64,000 bases of DNA from Saururus chinensis (GCA_035235625.1 CP141145.1:22012563-22076562); one strand, 5' to 3'. Counted from the stretch's first letter, positions 1-12,398 are shown. Program-made: numbers and translations. The notes: generated by a model not told the origin, from the sequence alone.

Positions 1-130
1 AATAATTAATAAGCATATGTTCAGTTAAATATTGCAGGGAGATATGGAAATGGCTCATATGCTCATGTTACTCGGGTTGTATATATAACCGAAGAATTTA
101 TCATATGGAGGTCTAGTTCTAGCGTATCAT
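1..130. repeat. Dispersed copy of OMT 5' flanking DNA (partial)
   Basis: This is the end of a module that also lies upstream of the OMT genes, near 20845-21092 and 39025-39274. Further copies follow each Copia remnant at 16753-17004, 34934-35185 and 45602-45854. Shared words such as 'gcatatgtt' and 'attgcaggga' are recognisable in all six. The window edge truncates it on the left. It is non-coding. Confidence 0.7.
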
Positions 131-705
131 ATAGAATTTTTATTTGGTAATTAAAATTTTTTATTAACCACAAAAGAGAAGGTTACAAGATGAAAAATTA
201 CAAATCATCCTTCCCTACACCATACAATCACCATAAAAACCCCACACAAGAAAGAAAACACTCCACAAGATTTAAAATTGGCCAAAAATAGAGGAAGAAG
301 TCAATCGTACTAAAAAATCATTTAGAAAAGAACGACTATTAAGAATCACTTGTTTGAGATGAAAAGCTTATGAACTATGTCTAACTTGCTTGATGATTAT
401 AGAGGCCAAGATTAGAAGATTATTATATTTATTGTCAAAAGTGCATATATGTTTGTCTTTCCAAATAAATGAGAATTGAATAATAAATACTGATTTTATA
501 AGCTTTGCAACTTGCATATTAATCTTCATAACCTGATTCAGCCAACTGATCTTCCCATGAGAGTCCAAAAAATATCTACAAATATTGCATTTTCTTAGGA
601 TTCTCCTCCAAACTGTATTACAAAAGGGGCATTCAAAAAATATGTGATCCCGTGTTTTCTAGCATAATGCATCTATTGGGCAACTAGAAACCTCCTTTAC
701 ACTTG
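131..705 (-). mobile_element. L1-type LINE 3' fragment, copy 1
   Basis: Read on the minus strand, this begins with a reverse-transcriptase zinc-finger tail: residues HIFFECPF followed by a W-R-R-I-L segment (about 540-650), then an open stretch at 368-568. It ends in a 3' UTR with TTAATAAA-like and T/A-rich tail sequence near 131-170. This layout is known from plant L1 LINEs ending in a zf-RVT domain. The element is 5'-truncated and has no endonuclease or RT core. Five sister copies lie at about 17005, 21093, 35186, 39275 and 45855. They probably arose by segmental duplication, because their flanks are shared. Confidence 0.6.
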
Positions 706-927
706 AGTGTCACAAATAGGGTATATATTTAATTTTTTATAAATAGCCCTATTTGCGATGTAATGTAAAAATGTCGCAAATAGGGGTACCATTTGTGATG
801 TTTGAATATAAATGTTGCAAATAGTATCCCTATTTCCAACGTTTATACTTAAACGCTACAAATAGGGTAGATATTAATTTTTTTCTAAAATAACTTATTT
901 GTGAGGCAAATTTATAAATGTCGTAAT
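706..927. repeat. CACTA-like subterminal repeats, left part (unit 1)
   Basis: Short inverted and direct words such as 'gcaaatagggta', 'ctatttgcgatg' and 'tatataaac' recur every 40-60 bases. The block continues after the solo LTR at 4743. In longer copies (17566-18735; 46426-47683) the same array ends in a TAGTG terminus, which suggests CACTA subterminal repeats. Confidence 0.55.
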
Positions 928-2922
928 TGTAAGGACCCTCATCTTTAAACCGGTTTTGATTTTTATTTAATTATGGGTTATCGTGCAATTTACGTGTTTT
1001 CTGATCTTATTCGATGATTTTGTAAATAAATAGAGTTTGTGATGGTTTTAACCAAAACTAACTTCAATATTAGTGGTTTTAAGTGATTTTAAACCAAATG
1101 TGAATTTTTGGAATTTTTTTGGATTTTTCACTATTTTCCCAAAAATTAGGGTTTTGGCGGGACCCCTGTGGGCCCCACGGTCGAAAATTTTATTTTTATG
1201 TCAAATGAACCTAGACATATACTTAAGGTCACACAAAAATTTTCAGAATTTTATTAGGCTTAATTCGTGCTTAAATTTGCAAAATAAACACTTTTAGCCT
1301 ACTTTTCATATGTACACCCCAAAACTTACCTATGCCTACCCCAACCCTTACTATAAAAGGGCAAACCAGAGCCATTTCCATTTTTGGGAATAGGCTAAGG
1401 AAGGAGGTCTGGCCTAATCCCCACTTAGGCCCGAATTAGAAGCCGATTAAGGTAAGCTTGCTCTAATTAAGCACTAATCCATGGCTTTTCTCTTAATTTC
1501 TTCTAAATCTACCATTTTCCCCTTGATTCAATTCGTTTTTGACCATCAAAAGCTACTGATTTGCGTTTTACTACAAACCCTAACATTCAAAATTCAATTT
1601 TTACTACCAACAAGCCCTAGATCTAAGATTTAATTAGGGATTTCTTAAGTAAATCGATTTCCATTGGTGTTTAATTCAAACTCATTGTATTTTCAAGGAT
1701 TTCAAGAAGGGTGACTCTTCAATCCGAGCTTAATCAAGTGCTGAGGTAATGGGTCTTCGAAATCTCTGTTTATCCATGGTAAAACTCTTCATTTTTGGCT
1801 TATTCAGAAATGGTTTGCTTGATTTAGTGTGTTAATGGTAAGATTAGAAAATGGAATTATTTAATCCCGATTTCTTAGGGTTTTGCATTATTATGGTTTG
1901 GTTTGATATTCTGGAAGTCAAGGAGGACTTTTGATGATGATTAGGGTGCTAGATGTGGATTTGAAGTGTTATCTATGGTGTCTCGGTTTGATTTTGCGAA
2001 AGGAAGAAGATGACTGTTCTGCCGTGTTGGCGATCGATCGGCCTTGCAGGGCGATCGATCGGCTGAACTGAAAATTTGAAAATTTTGCGTGTAACCGATC
2101 GAACGGCCTGAAGGGCGATCGATCGGCTACACAGGAAATTGTATGTTGTGTGTATGATGCCTATTTTGATAATTCCACTTTAGCTTGCCAATTTTATATG
2201 AATGTGGAGTGTTTTAAGCTATGTTAGGCTACTGGAAATGCATGCTATTGAGTTTATGGAGTTGAGATATATGCTTAGTGATGGTGGAATGACTTATGTT
2301 TTGTGGCATGATGTTGGAATCGTTATTTTAAAATTATGAATAGTTGTTTCCCTTTGGTTAAGCATATTTCAGTAGGACTACAATCATTGTTGGACAGATT
2401 TGTCATGATAAATTGTGATTAATGGTGTGTGAATGTTGGTGAATGTCATGACTCAATGATGAAATGAGTGATGTTATAGGTGTTTAGCCTTTGTGGTTGA
2501 GTTTTGAATTTAACTATGATTTCAACGATTCTTCTACTATGATTTCATTTGGAATTCATGTTTAGGTAGAAATTCACATGTGTAGTGTGGTGGTGAGTTG
2601 ATTTTCAAGCATGTTAATATGCATCATGTGAAAGGCTTCTACTAGTTACACACACACACATGTGGGGGTTAAATGATGATGTTGAAGCTTAATATCGTGA
2701 TTATGAATGATGCATTAGGGGCTGGTGAGAGCACTTATCATGATTAGGGTTCATGTATGCTTTGCCCACGCATGTACCATGTTACACGCATCATGAAAAT
2801 GGATTTCCAATTGAGGCTTCATCGTGATTAATCGAATTTGACCGATTGGATGCAATGTGATGGAATTGCGTGCCGGGTTTATCGGTCATGGATTAATCGC
2901 AAGTTGATTGGTCCGAAAGGAC

Positions 2923-3020
2923 ATATTTTGATTTGAAGTTCCTGTGTGGAACGATTTGAAGTTCTGTGTGGAACGATTTGGAGTTCTGTGTGGAACGATT
3001 TGGAGTTCTGTGTGGAACGA
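2923..3020. repeat. Four-copy ~22-24-bp tandem repeat inside the solo LTR
   Basis: Four consecutive units of the type 'gatttggagttctgtgtgg' plus a few bases differ by one or two changes. The apparent minus-strand ORF through them is a by-product of the repeat. Confidence 0.85.
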
Positions 3021-3435
3021 GTGCACTCCCCGGGTTGAGTCTTGTTTAATGGAATGATGTGGGGACGAGTTGTGTACTTGTCTTGCGGATATGTGAGAAT
3101 ATCATTATGTGTGTCATCTGGACCCTGAGAATCCAGTGTGGTATGCCGTGTGCACCCCGCTACCACGTGTTCTAGGGTTCTCTGTGTGAGAACTCGGGCT
3201 CTTCCCTCCGCAGGAGATGTCCCTGGGCGAACACCCCTGCTCTAGATTCTCTGTGTGAGAATGGGACATCCTTGGTCAGGATCGTCCAGGGCAAGCAGTA
3301 TTAGGGATTGACAACCCCGATCTTTCTTGAATTCTTGTGTAGAATTTTGTACCATGACACGCCTTCGTGGCCTTGTCTATGCTCCCGTCTGTGTGACGTC
3401 AATGTGTGATTACTCCTTGATGGAGGTTGATTGTG

Positions 3436-4110
3436 ATGATGTTATGCATGTGGAATATGTATGTTAGAGATACATCCATGCATGTTGATTTTGATGTTAT
3501 GCATGTGGAATATGTATGTTAGAGATACATCCATGCATGTTGTGATGATGTTATGCATGTGGAATATGTATGTTAGAGATACATCCATGCAGGTTGTGAT
3601 GATATTATGCATGTGGGAATATGTATGTTAGAGATACATCCATGCATGTTGATTTTGATGTTATGCATGTGGAATATGTATGTTAGAGATACATCCATGC
3701 ATGTTGATTTTGATGATAAAATGAATGTGAAAATATGTATGTTAGAGATACATCCATGCATGTTGATTTTGATGTTATGCATGTGGAATATGTATGTTAG
3801 AGATACATCCATGCATGTTGTGATGATGTTATGCATGTGGAATATGTATGTTAGAGATACATCCATGCAGGTTGTGATGATATTATGCATGTGGGAATAT
3901 GTATGTTAGAGATACATCCATGCATGTTGATTTTGATGTTATGCATGTGGAATATGTATGTTAGAGATACATCCATGCATGTTGATTTTGATGATAAAAT
4001 GCATGTGGAAATATGTATGTTAGAGATACATCCATGCGGGATTAGTTATGATGTGAATGCATGTGGGAATATGTATGCTAGAGATACATCCATGCAGGTT
4101 GAATTATGCA
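3436..4110. repeat. Minisatellite with higher-order structure (12 monomers)
   Basis: Twelve monomers of about 53-59 bp each contain the word 'agagatacatccatgca'. Linker variants between monomers recur in the same order: the block from 3481 to about 3758 is repeated at 3759 to about 4036 with an offset of 278 bp. This is a higher-order repeat of five monomers. ORFs on both strands here are repeat artefacts. Confidence 0.9.
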
Positions 4111-4742
4111 TTTTGATGCAGTGTTAAGTGATATGAATGTGTGATCAGAAAGTGATGCACCATGTAAACCTTTGATCTGAAACGATCTCATTTCTAAGCT
4201 ATCGTATTTTCTACGTTGACAGTGATATTAAAACCATTGCTGAGTGTTAAAACTCACCCCTCTTTTGTGTTTTGATTTGGGGCTGCGTGGTGCGACACGC
4301 AGACGGACAGGATTGCCTTTTTGAGGAAAGGTCAGAGGTAGCTTGGGTGTGATGATGGAGATCGTTGCGTGACTTTCCTTCATTTTGTTTCATGTTTTAT
4401 GTTAGAACCTATGTGTAGGGTTCTTTGTTGTGGATTTATGTCACATGTTACAGTTATGTTTGCTTATGACTTATTTTGAGCCGGTGTGGGCTTTACTTAA
4501 AACTAAGCTTGTGGGTTTGAGATTGTTGTTTACTTTGTGTTAAGCAACACCTTTTCTTCCCCTTTTATTTACTCTTGCTCAAAGGATTGTGCGCACTCCG
4601 TGTTGCTGTTAATCGCCCGTGGTTAGGGATTAAGTCTTCCGCTAGAATCGTTTCTCAATTTCACTTCGTCGCCCCCGCGCGCTTGACCGGCCCTTGGACC
4701 GGGTTCGGCTCGGGTCGGGCATCGCCGGGGCGTGACAGTAAT

Positions 4743-5138
4743 AGATACTATTTACAACGTTTGTATATAAACATCACAGATATGATAAATATTTAATTTT
4801 TTTTACATAACCCTATATGAGGTAGTTTACAAATGTTGCAACTAGATAGGGTTTATTTGTTGTGTTTAGGGAATTCTAAAATCATAAACACCTATATAAC
4901 CTAATTAGGGTAACTTCCTTAAGGGGGTTAAGGGGTAATTAGGGTTATTTTCGAAAAGTAACCCAAACCCTAATTAAGGTGTATTTAAATTAAGTAACTC
5001 AGTATAATATACTCAATTATCTCTTAGCCTTAATATTAAACTAAAAGTTCTCTAAGCAATTACTTTTTTTATAAACAGTTAGCCTTCCATATATATTATT
5101 AATTTCCTATTCTCTGCTTTTTTCTTTATAGTTACATA
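4743..5138. other. CACTA-like remnant and Copia 5' flank (unit 1)
   Basis: The CACTA-like array resumes to about 4857. It is followed by a roughly 280-bp segment from TGTTGTG (about 4858) to GTTACA (about 5137) that lies directly before the Copia reading frame. Equivalent segments precede the units at 22302 and 40504. It has TG...CA ends but does not resemble the Copia 3' LTR at 14322, and no primer-binding site is seen. It is either a foreign short LTR or the residue of a 5' truncation. Confidence 0.45.
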
Positions 5139-7563
5139 ATGGCTTCCAAGATAGTCACATCAGAATTAGAAAACACTGAGAAGTTGAATGCTGACAACTA
5201 TCTAGTATGGAAGAGAATGATACACCATATCCTAACTTTTTTTTATTTTGCTCATGTCATTGCGAAGATCATTAAGCCACTACTAGAAGGTCCTTCAGCT
5301 ACTCAGAAGAAAGTTTATGAAAATATGAGGAAGGATGACAACAAGGCAATGTCCACCATACTGACTTTCATAGAGCCAAAGATAGAAAGGTTCTTTGAGA
5401 AGTACAACTGCTAGAGAGATGCTGGAAGTAGTTTCTGTTAAGTATGGGGAGTAGACATAACCTCATAAGGTATGGGGAGTAGACATAACCTCATAAGATG
5501 ATGTTGCACTCTAACTACCAAAAATTCAGGATGAGGGAAGGAGATGATGTGAATGAGCACCTAAGTGTCATGTTCATCATTGCTGCTGACCTGGAGACAA
5601 TAGAGGACCTCATCTCTAAGGGAGTCCAAGTGTTTACAATGTTGAATAGGCATCCCAAATCTTGGGAAAGTGTGGTGGTCTATCTGAACATGAGTGACTT
5701 GAAAATTATAATGGAGGTTCTTACAGCCAAGCTAAGGCTTGAGAAAGAAATGAGGAATCATGTGAATGCTTCTGGCGGTGCTGCTACTACCAACCTGGCA
5801 TAGAACTCTAGTGGAGGCAAGAAGGGTGAACGGGGGCCTAGTCCCTCTAACAAGGAAGCTTTTAAGAAGAAGGGGAAGAAGCCTCACAACAAGGGCACTG
5901 AAAAAGGGAATGACAAACCCAAAGGTGCATGTTTCAAATGTGGCCAAGTAGGCCACTTGAAGGCTAATTGTCCCCAGAAAGGTGACCATTCAAGCAATGA
6001 CAACAAGGGCATGAGCAAGGAGATTGTGTGTGTTGTCTCTAAAGTAATTATTGCTGACATTAAGGAGAAGATTTGGTGGCTAGACTCAGGAGTTACATTG
6101 CATGTTTCTTTCTCTAGGGGAACCAAGGGAGAGATGGTCAACCTAATGCCTAACTAGAACAAAGTCTTCATGGTGAACAACGCATACTGCTAATTGGAGG
6201 CTATGGGGAACTACATGATTCCTCTGAAGAATGGGTCTACCCTAGTCCTCATTGATGTACTCTTTGCTCCCTTCATCATGATGAACCTGATTTCAATCCA
6301 TGTTCTAACTAAGAAGGGGTTTGAGGTTATGTTTAAGGGGAGTAAGACCACTGTGGGTGAGGGTGGGACTGTATTATTTACTACTTTTCTAGTTAATGGC
6401 TTATATTGCCTAAATATAATGAACGCTTCTAAATCTAATGAAATAAGTGCTTCTAAGTATATTATCATGTCTGTGGATGTTGCTCCACTGTGGCATATGC
6501 GTTTGTTCACGTTAATGTAAACAAGCTACATAGGATGTCGAACGCTAGTTTGTTACCCAAAATATCTAAAAACCTTCGTGTGTGTGTGAGGATTGAAGAT
6601 GAACAGACAATTATCCAAAAGGGACAAGGCAAATGAACTCTTAGAAGTGGTGCATACTGATATCTATTGGCCCCTCTAAGTTCAGACCCACAGAATGATG
6701 AGTTATTTCATCACTTTCATAGATGACTATTCAAGATATAGGTACATGTATTTAATAAACAGGAAGTCTAATGTCTTAGATAAATTCAAAGAATTTAAAG
6801 CTAAGGTAGAGACTTAGTTAGGTAAGAAAGTAAAAATTTTGAGGACTGACAGGGGTGGCAAGTACACTTATAACATGTGTAAACACTACTATACTAATCA
6901 TGGAATAGTTCATTATTACACCCTACTGTACACTCTAAAACAAAATAGAGTGGCAGAAATGAGTAACAGGATGCTTATGGACATGGTAAGGTCAATGTTA
7001 AATAACCAAGTTACGAATAAATTTTTGGGGTGAGGCTTTAGACACTGCCATGTACATCCTAAATCATGTACCAACAAATGTAGCCCAACAAACACCTTAT
7101 TAGTTAGGATGGGTCAATGTCTGAACTTAAGGCATATTAGAGTGTGGGGGTCTAGGACACATGTAAAGGTGTCTGACCAGTATAAGTCAAAGCTAGACCC
7201 TAAGACCACAAAGTGTAACTTTATTAGTTATTGTAACCACTCTAAGGGGACCAAATCATGGTTCACCACACGGATGGGACAGTGGAGGTAATTGAGTCTA
7301 GAGACAATTATTTCTTAGAAAAAGAATTAAACCCTAGACTACCTAACAAAAGAGTAGATTTGTTTAGGGTGGTTAAAGAAGTTGAGATGAAAGAAATAGG
7401 TGAGGCATCTTATATCCTCGGGATGAAAATTGACAGAGATAAAAAGGCCAGAAGGCTTAGTATATCTCAAGAGTCATACATAGCGAGCGTTAAACATTTC
7501 AATGTCAATGGTTAGAAAACCATTTAATACCCTATGTACAAGGGTACGGTGTTGTCTAAGAGT
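5139..7563 (+). pseudogene. Ty1/Copia polyprotein remnant, unit 1, 5' part
   Basis: Broken reading frames appear in Copia order. A UBN2-type Gag starts at 5139, and a CCHC zinc knuckle lies at 5930-5971 (C-X2-C-X4-H-X4-C). An aspartic protease D-S-G motif is near 6083, followed by a GAG-pre-integrase segment near 6480 and an integrase core near 6650-7030. The RT is almost entirely missing: at about 7381 the reading jumps from a post-integrase segment to the end of RT, deleting about 805 bp that unit 2 keeps. A 29-bp tandem duplication in gag near 5441-5498 is shared with unit 2 but absent from unit 3. Many stops and frameshifts make it non-functional. It is interrupted at 7564 by the nested insertion, and its RNase H end resumes at 13565. 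Confidence 0.85.
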
Positions 7564-7568
7564 ATAGT

Positions 7569-8202
7569 TGTAACACCCCGCTTTTCTAATTACATTTAGC
7601 GATGGGGGTTAGTGGTAATTAGTAGATTTTTGATAAATTATATAAGGTTGAAACCTCCGTATATGAATAGAGCTCGAAGAAATGAGCGCAATGAATCAAA
7701 GAACGGGCAAAACGGAAGTTGGGACCAAAATTTATAACCTCAAGAAGCTTAGAAAATAGGCAGGACCTACTTAAAAAGAGTATGATATATTACTTTAAGT
7801 GAGCTAATATCAAAGGTCTCATCGATACAAGTCCAATGGTATGAAGAACATGCGAATCTGAATCCGGGGTAGGAAGTTATACATGTTTAAAGATTTGGAT
7901 ATATATAATAAAAAAATACGAGTTGTGAGTGGCCAGCATTAACATGCCATGAGAACACCGTGCATGTTACGTGTGGTCATCCACCGTGAGTGCACTGGGT
8001 AAACCACAGTGCCACCGGATAAACCACAGCATCGCCATTTCTGGCAGCACAGCGATGCCGTTTCAACGTACCAGGGGCCTATTTAAACCCCATTCCGGTC
8101 ATTTTTTAAATTAGATCTTCTTCTCCCCCATTTCTAAGCATTCTGAGCCCGATTAAGGTCGTTCAAGAGGCATTCTTAACTAAATTGAGTGTGATCTACA
8201 CA
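7569..8202. mobile_element. Outer LTR in Copia, left part (unit 1)
   Basis: It starts TGTAACACCCCG directly inside the Copia frame. Its partner end, GGGTCGTTACA, is at 13564. The flanks are ATAGT (7564-7568) and ATGGC (13565-13569), which look like a decayed 5-bp target duplication; the undisturbed site in unit 3 reads AGTATGGCTCC. The left and right parts do not resemble each other. They are best read as the two halves of one LTR of about 1.5 kb, split by the Gypsy element at about 8203-12701. Confidence 0.65.
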
Positions 8203-11200
8203 ATGGAGCAGTCCTTTCATTGAGTTGGAGACCATATAAGGAGGAAACACCCCAAGAGAAGGAGAGGTCCTGCCCAACTAACGTTGGGAGGAAGACGCCA
8301 GGCCTGGGACATGGGAGGCATGCCAGGTGTTCCTGAAAATGTCCCTATGATGTCGCGCCCTCCAAATTAGTTCCAAGACGTAGAGGAGGAGTGGGACGAG
8401 TATCCTAGGCATGGGGGGGACAACGAGGGGGGGGCTGAACCTCGTCTTTCTCGCCTTCAGTTTCCCTGCTACAATGGGGATGATGATCCGGTGGAATGGT
8501 TGTACAAGGCGGAAAAGTTTTTTGCCTACCAAGGAACGCACTCGGAGGCTGAGCGCTTGCGCATCGCAGCCTTTCACCTAGATGGAGACGCATCAGTTTG
8601 GTTCCAGAGCTTTTAGAAAGAGGTGCGCTACCCTACATGAGCGGCCTTTTCTGATGAACTCTGCATTCAGTTTGGGCCAAATGAGTTCCAAGATTTCAAC
8701 AAGATGCTTTCCTCCCTGCACCAGACTACCACCGTCCGTGCACACTGTACCGATTTTATGAAGGTGGCCAACCGACTTCCAGATTGGCTAGTGGCCACCT
8801 TGGTGGGCACCTTCAAGCGCGGCCTCAAGCCCGAGATTTCAGAGGAGATGCAGCATTTTCCTTGTGCCAACATGCAGGTTGTGGTGCGCCATGCTCGCAT
8901 CGAAGAGGAAAAATTGGCTAGACAATGCAGAGGGGGACGGCTCGGACCTTTGGCTCGGTTTGCTCTCAGTACCCATCCCTTGACCACGCCCACCAGTAGC
9001 TCAGTACCTGGCCACCCCGGCCAGTAGACCGCCCCAGCAGGTCCTATTGTACGTCGCCTCACACCAGCCCAGATGGAGGAATGACGTTCGAAGGGGTTAT
9101 GTTTCCAATGTGATGAGAAATTCATTCCCGGGCACCAATGTTCTGTCAAGGGCAGTCTTCTAGTGGAGGAGATTGATGATGATGGCGAGGGTACGGAGGG
9201 ATCTGCATCATTGGCTCCTGAGGAGGTCTTACCTGAGATTTCAGTTCATGCTTTTTCAGGGGTGTTTACTCCTCGCACCATGCGAGTACAAGGCTACCTC
9301 ATGCGGCAATAGGTAGCTATCTTGATTGACAGTGGTTCTACTCATAATTTTATTAACGACAAGGTAGCCCATCGGCTTTGTTGTTTCATATCAGATTCCA
9401 AGCCATTTGACGTGTTAATTGGAGATGGCAAGCACCTCGGGAGCAATGGGGTGTGTGCGCAAGTCACCTTGTCTGTCCAGGGCCACACATTTGTCACCGA
9501 TCTCTTCTTGCTACCTACAAAAGGGGTGGACATTGTGTTAGGCGTACAGTGGCCACAGAAGCTCAGCGATGTCGTATGGAACTTCCGTGACATGTGGATG
9601 GATTTTGAGCTCCAAGGGCAGTGCGTCCAGTTGGAAGGCTCTCAGTCGGGAACCCTCCTCTCCGCCCTTCCTTCAAGCACTCTTTTCTGGTTCGCCTCCC
9701 AAGGGCTCCTTTTGCAGCAACGTGCTACTCTTGAGGTGTCCCAGGACGGAATGCCGCCGGATCTCCAGGAGTTACTAACTGCCCACCAAGACTTGTTCCC
9801 TGAGCTACAAGGTCTTCCTCCTGCCCGCACTCATGACCACCAGATTACTATCATACCTGGAGCAGCCCCGACCAATGTCCGACCTTATCAGTATCCACAC
9901 ATCCAGAAGTCAAAGATTGAGCGTCTCATAGCGGACATGCTTCAGGCTGGGATCATCCGGCCTAGTACGAGCTCCTACTCGTTGCCAGTGTTACTTGTAC
10001 AGAAGAAGGACGGTACATGGCGCTTCTGTGTAGACTACCGTGCCCTGAATGTCCTCACTGTCAAAGACAAATATCCCATTCCGGTGATTGAGGAGTTGTT
10101 GGATGAGTTGACGGGTGCCACCGTATTCAGTAAGCTAGACCTTCATTCGGGTTACCATCAGATCCGAATGAAGGCCGATGATGTGCACAAGACTGCCTTC
10201 TGGACTCATGACGGCCATTTTGAGTTCCTTGTTATGCCGTTTGCGTTGGCCAATGCCCCCTCCACATTCCAGTGCCTCATGAACGACCTCCTCAGGCCAT
10301 TCCTTCGCCGTTATATATTGGTATTCTTTGATGATATCCTGGTGTACAGCCGGTCATGGACAGAGCACTTGACACATCTCAGGTCAGTCTTCTCTATTCT
10401 ATGAGACAATTCTTTATTTCTTAAACGTTCAAAGTGCTCTTTTGGTAGTCAGCAGGTTCATTATTTAGGCCATATTATCTCGGGGAATGGTGTAGCCATA
10501 GATCTAGCCAAGGTGGCCGCCATGCTGTCTTGGCCCGCACCCCAATGCATTCAGGCGCTCTGTGGTTTTCTGGGCCTCACTGGGTACTATCGGCTGTTCA
10601 TTCGTCGATATGGGGAGTTGGCTCGGCCTTTGATAGAGCTGCTCAAAAAGGGGGGCTTTGCTTGGACTACGGTTGCTCAGGAGGCCTTCAACAGGTTGAA
10701 GCAGGCTATGGCCACTGCTCCAGTCTTGATCTTGCCTGATTTCAGCCACCCTTTTGTGGTTGAAACGGATGCATTGGATGCGGGGCTTGGGACGGTTCTT
10801 TTACAGAACGAGTTTCCCATTGCCAATTTCAGCAAGGCTCTGGCTGGCCGCTCCTTGTCCCTGTCCGTGTATGAAAAGGAAATGTTGGCCATCATCCTTG
10901 TTGTTACCAAGTGGCGGCACTACTTACTGGGTCGTCAGTTCCTGATTCACACAGACCATTAGCCCCTGAAGTATTTCTTGGAACAACGGGTGTCTACTCC
11001 GTCTCAGCAACGGTTGGTCAACAAACTTTTGGGATATGATTATGAGGTCATTTACAAGAAGTGTTTGGATAACACAGTGGCCAACGCTCTCTCTCGCATA
11101 CCTTCCCCGGGGTCTTGCTTGGCCTTCTTAACATTATCATGTCCGTTAATTGAGGAGTTGAAGCAGGCCTACATTGATGATGCTTCGACGCAAGTTCTGA

Positions 11201-12344
11201 TCGTTGCCCTCCAGACCAATCCTGCTACCCGCCCATTCTATGCCTGGCAGGATGACCACCTTTTTTGGAAGGACCGTTTGTGGGTTCCCAATGTAGCTGA
11301 TCTTCACCGCCGCATTATTTCTCATTTCCACGACTCTCCAGTGGCCAGTCATGAAGGGGCTTTCCGCACCTATAAGAGGGTCAGCCAGAGTTTATTATGG
11401 TTGGGTATTCGCCGGGCTGTTCATGAGTATGTGTCCGCTTGTGATACTTGTCAGAGAGCCAAGGCAGCCACAACTTCTCCAGTAGGGTTGCTCCAACCCT
11501 TGCCTATTCCGGATAAGGTATGGGAGGATATCTCGATGGACTTTGTCGAGGCCTTGCCTCTGGTGCAAGGTAAGTCAATGATAATGGTTGTGGTCAGCCA
11601 CCTATCAAAGTATGCTCATTTATGTGCATTGGGCCATCCTTTCACCACTAAGTCCGTGGCTGACCTTTATGTATGGGAGGTGGAGAAGCTTCATGGTATG
11701 CCTCGTACTATTGTTTCTGATTGTGATCGTATATTCATTTCCAAGTTTTGGTGGGAGTTCTTTGCTTTACGGGGCACTTCGCTTCATATGAGCACTGATT
11801 ATCACCCACAGACGGACGGTCAGACCGAAGTGGTTAATCATTGTCTGGAGTAGTATCTGAGGTGTTACACCATGATGCAGCCTTGCCGATGGCTTCAGCT
11901 TCTTCCATGGGCGGAGTGGTCTTATAACCGCCTACCATACGCGTATAGGCTTTACTCCTTTTGAGGTGTTGTATGGCCATCCCCCACTGACGATCTTGTC
12001 TTATGTACATCACTGCTCTTCTATGGCTGAGGTGGACTATATGCTTCAAACTCGCGATGAGGTCTTGCATCAACTCAAGACGAATTTGGCTGTTGCGCAA
12101 AACTTCTTTGTTTCAGCCGGAGCACTCCAAGCTCACCCCCAGGTTCCATGGTCCCTATGAGGTGGCAGCGCGAGTTGGTCCGGTCACTTACCGTCTCACG
12201 TTGCCACCTGATTCCTTGGTTCATTCTGTTTTTCATGTGTCCCATCTTCGGCGGTTTGTGGGTGACAGGTCTTTGGCTATGGGTGCTCCTCCCTTGATGG
12301 GTCCAGTTCTGCCATCCGACCCTGCTCTTGCGTCTGTGCATTAG
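8203..12344 (+). pseudogene. Ty3/Gypsy polyprotein remnant, unit 1
   Basis: Gypsy-order domains are readable across several frames. Gag (about 8440-9030) ends in a zinc-finger-like C-F-Q-C segment near 9105. A retropepsin D-S-G-S-T is at about 9328. RT spans about 9990-10400 with an intact F-F-D-D at 10324-10335. RNase H lies at about 10690-10960, an integrase H-H-C-C finger at about 11330-11460, and an integrase catalytic core at about 11520-11850. In-frame stops include 9310, 10402 and 10960; the last two are shared with unit 2. A 92-bp segment kept by unit 2 at 30104-30195 is missing at 12103/12104. The 303-bp 3' LTR follows, but no 5' LTR is visible. The short LTR and layout suggest a Reina-like chromovirus, which is an inference. 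Confidence 0.85.
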
Positions 12345-12398
12345 AAAAGCAGGGCTCGTCGCCTTGCAGACAAGGCGAATAGCGGAAGCATGGTGGAG

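Larger units (their letters stand above)
928..4737. mobile_element. Solo LTR, 3810 bp, inserted in unit 1 only
   Basis: The segment starts TGTAAGGACCC and ends GGGGCGTGACA (TG...CA). It is flanked by a perfect 5-bp direct repeat, GTAAT, at 923-927 and 4738-4742. The equivalent sites in the other units, near 21890 and 40070, run straight through, so this is a clean insertion. No gag, pol, primer-binding site or polypurine tract is visible inside, which fits a solo LTR left by LTR-LTR recombination. Its size and its GC-rich end resemble large Ty3/Gypsy LTRs, but the family is an inference. It contains minisatellites (2923-3020, 3436-4110). Small ORFs inside it are not convincing genes. Confidence 0.85.

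Noticed and set aside
3436..4110. CRISPR-like regular repeat array
   Set aside because: The linkers are themselves repeats, not unique spacers. The region is inside a plant LTR and there are no cas genes.
3573..4127. Overlapping ORFs on both strands (about 80-105 codons)
   Set aside because: They lie wholly in the minisatellite. Repetition keeps the frames open and the peptides simply repeat.
4858..5137. Short TG...CA segment as Copia 5' LTR
   Set aside because: It does not resemble the Copia 3' LTR at 14322 or 44510, and no primer-binding site follows.
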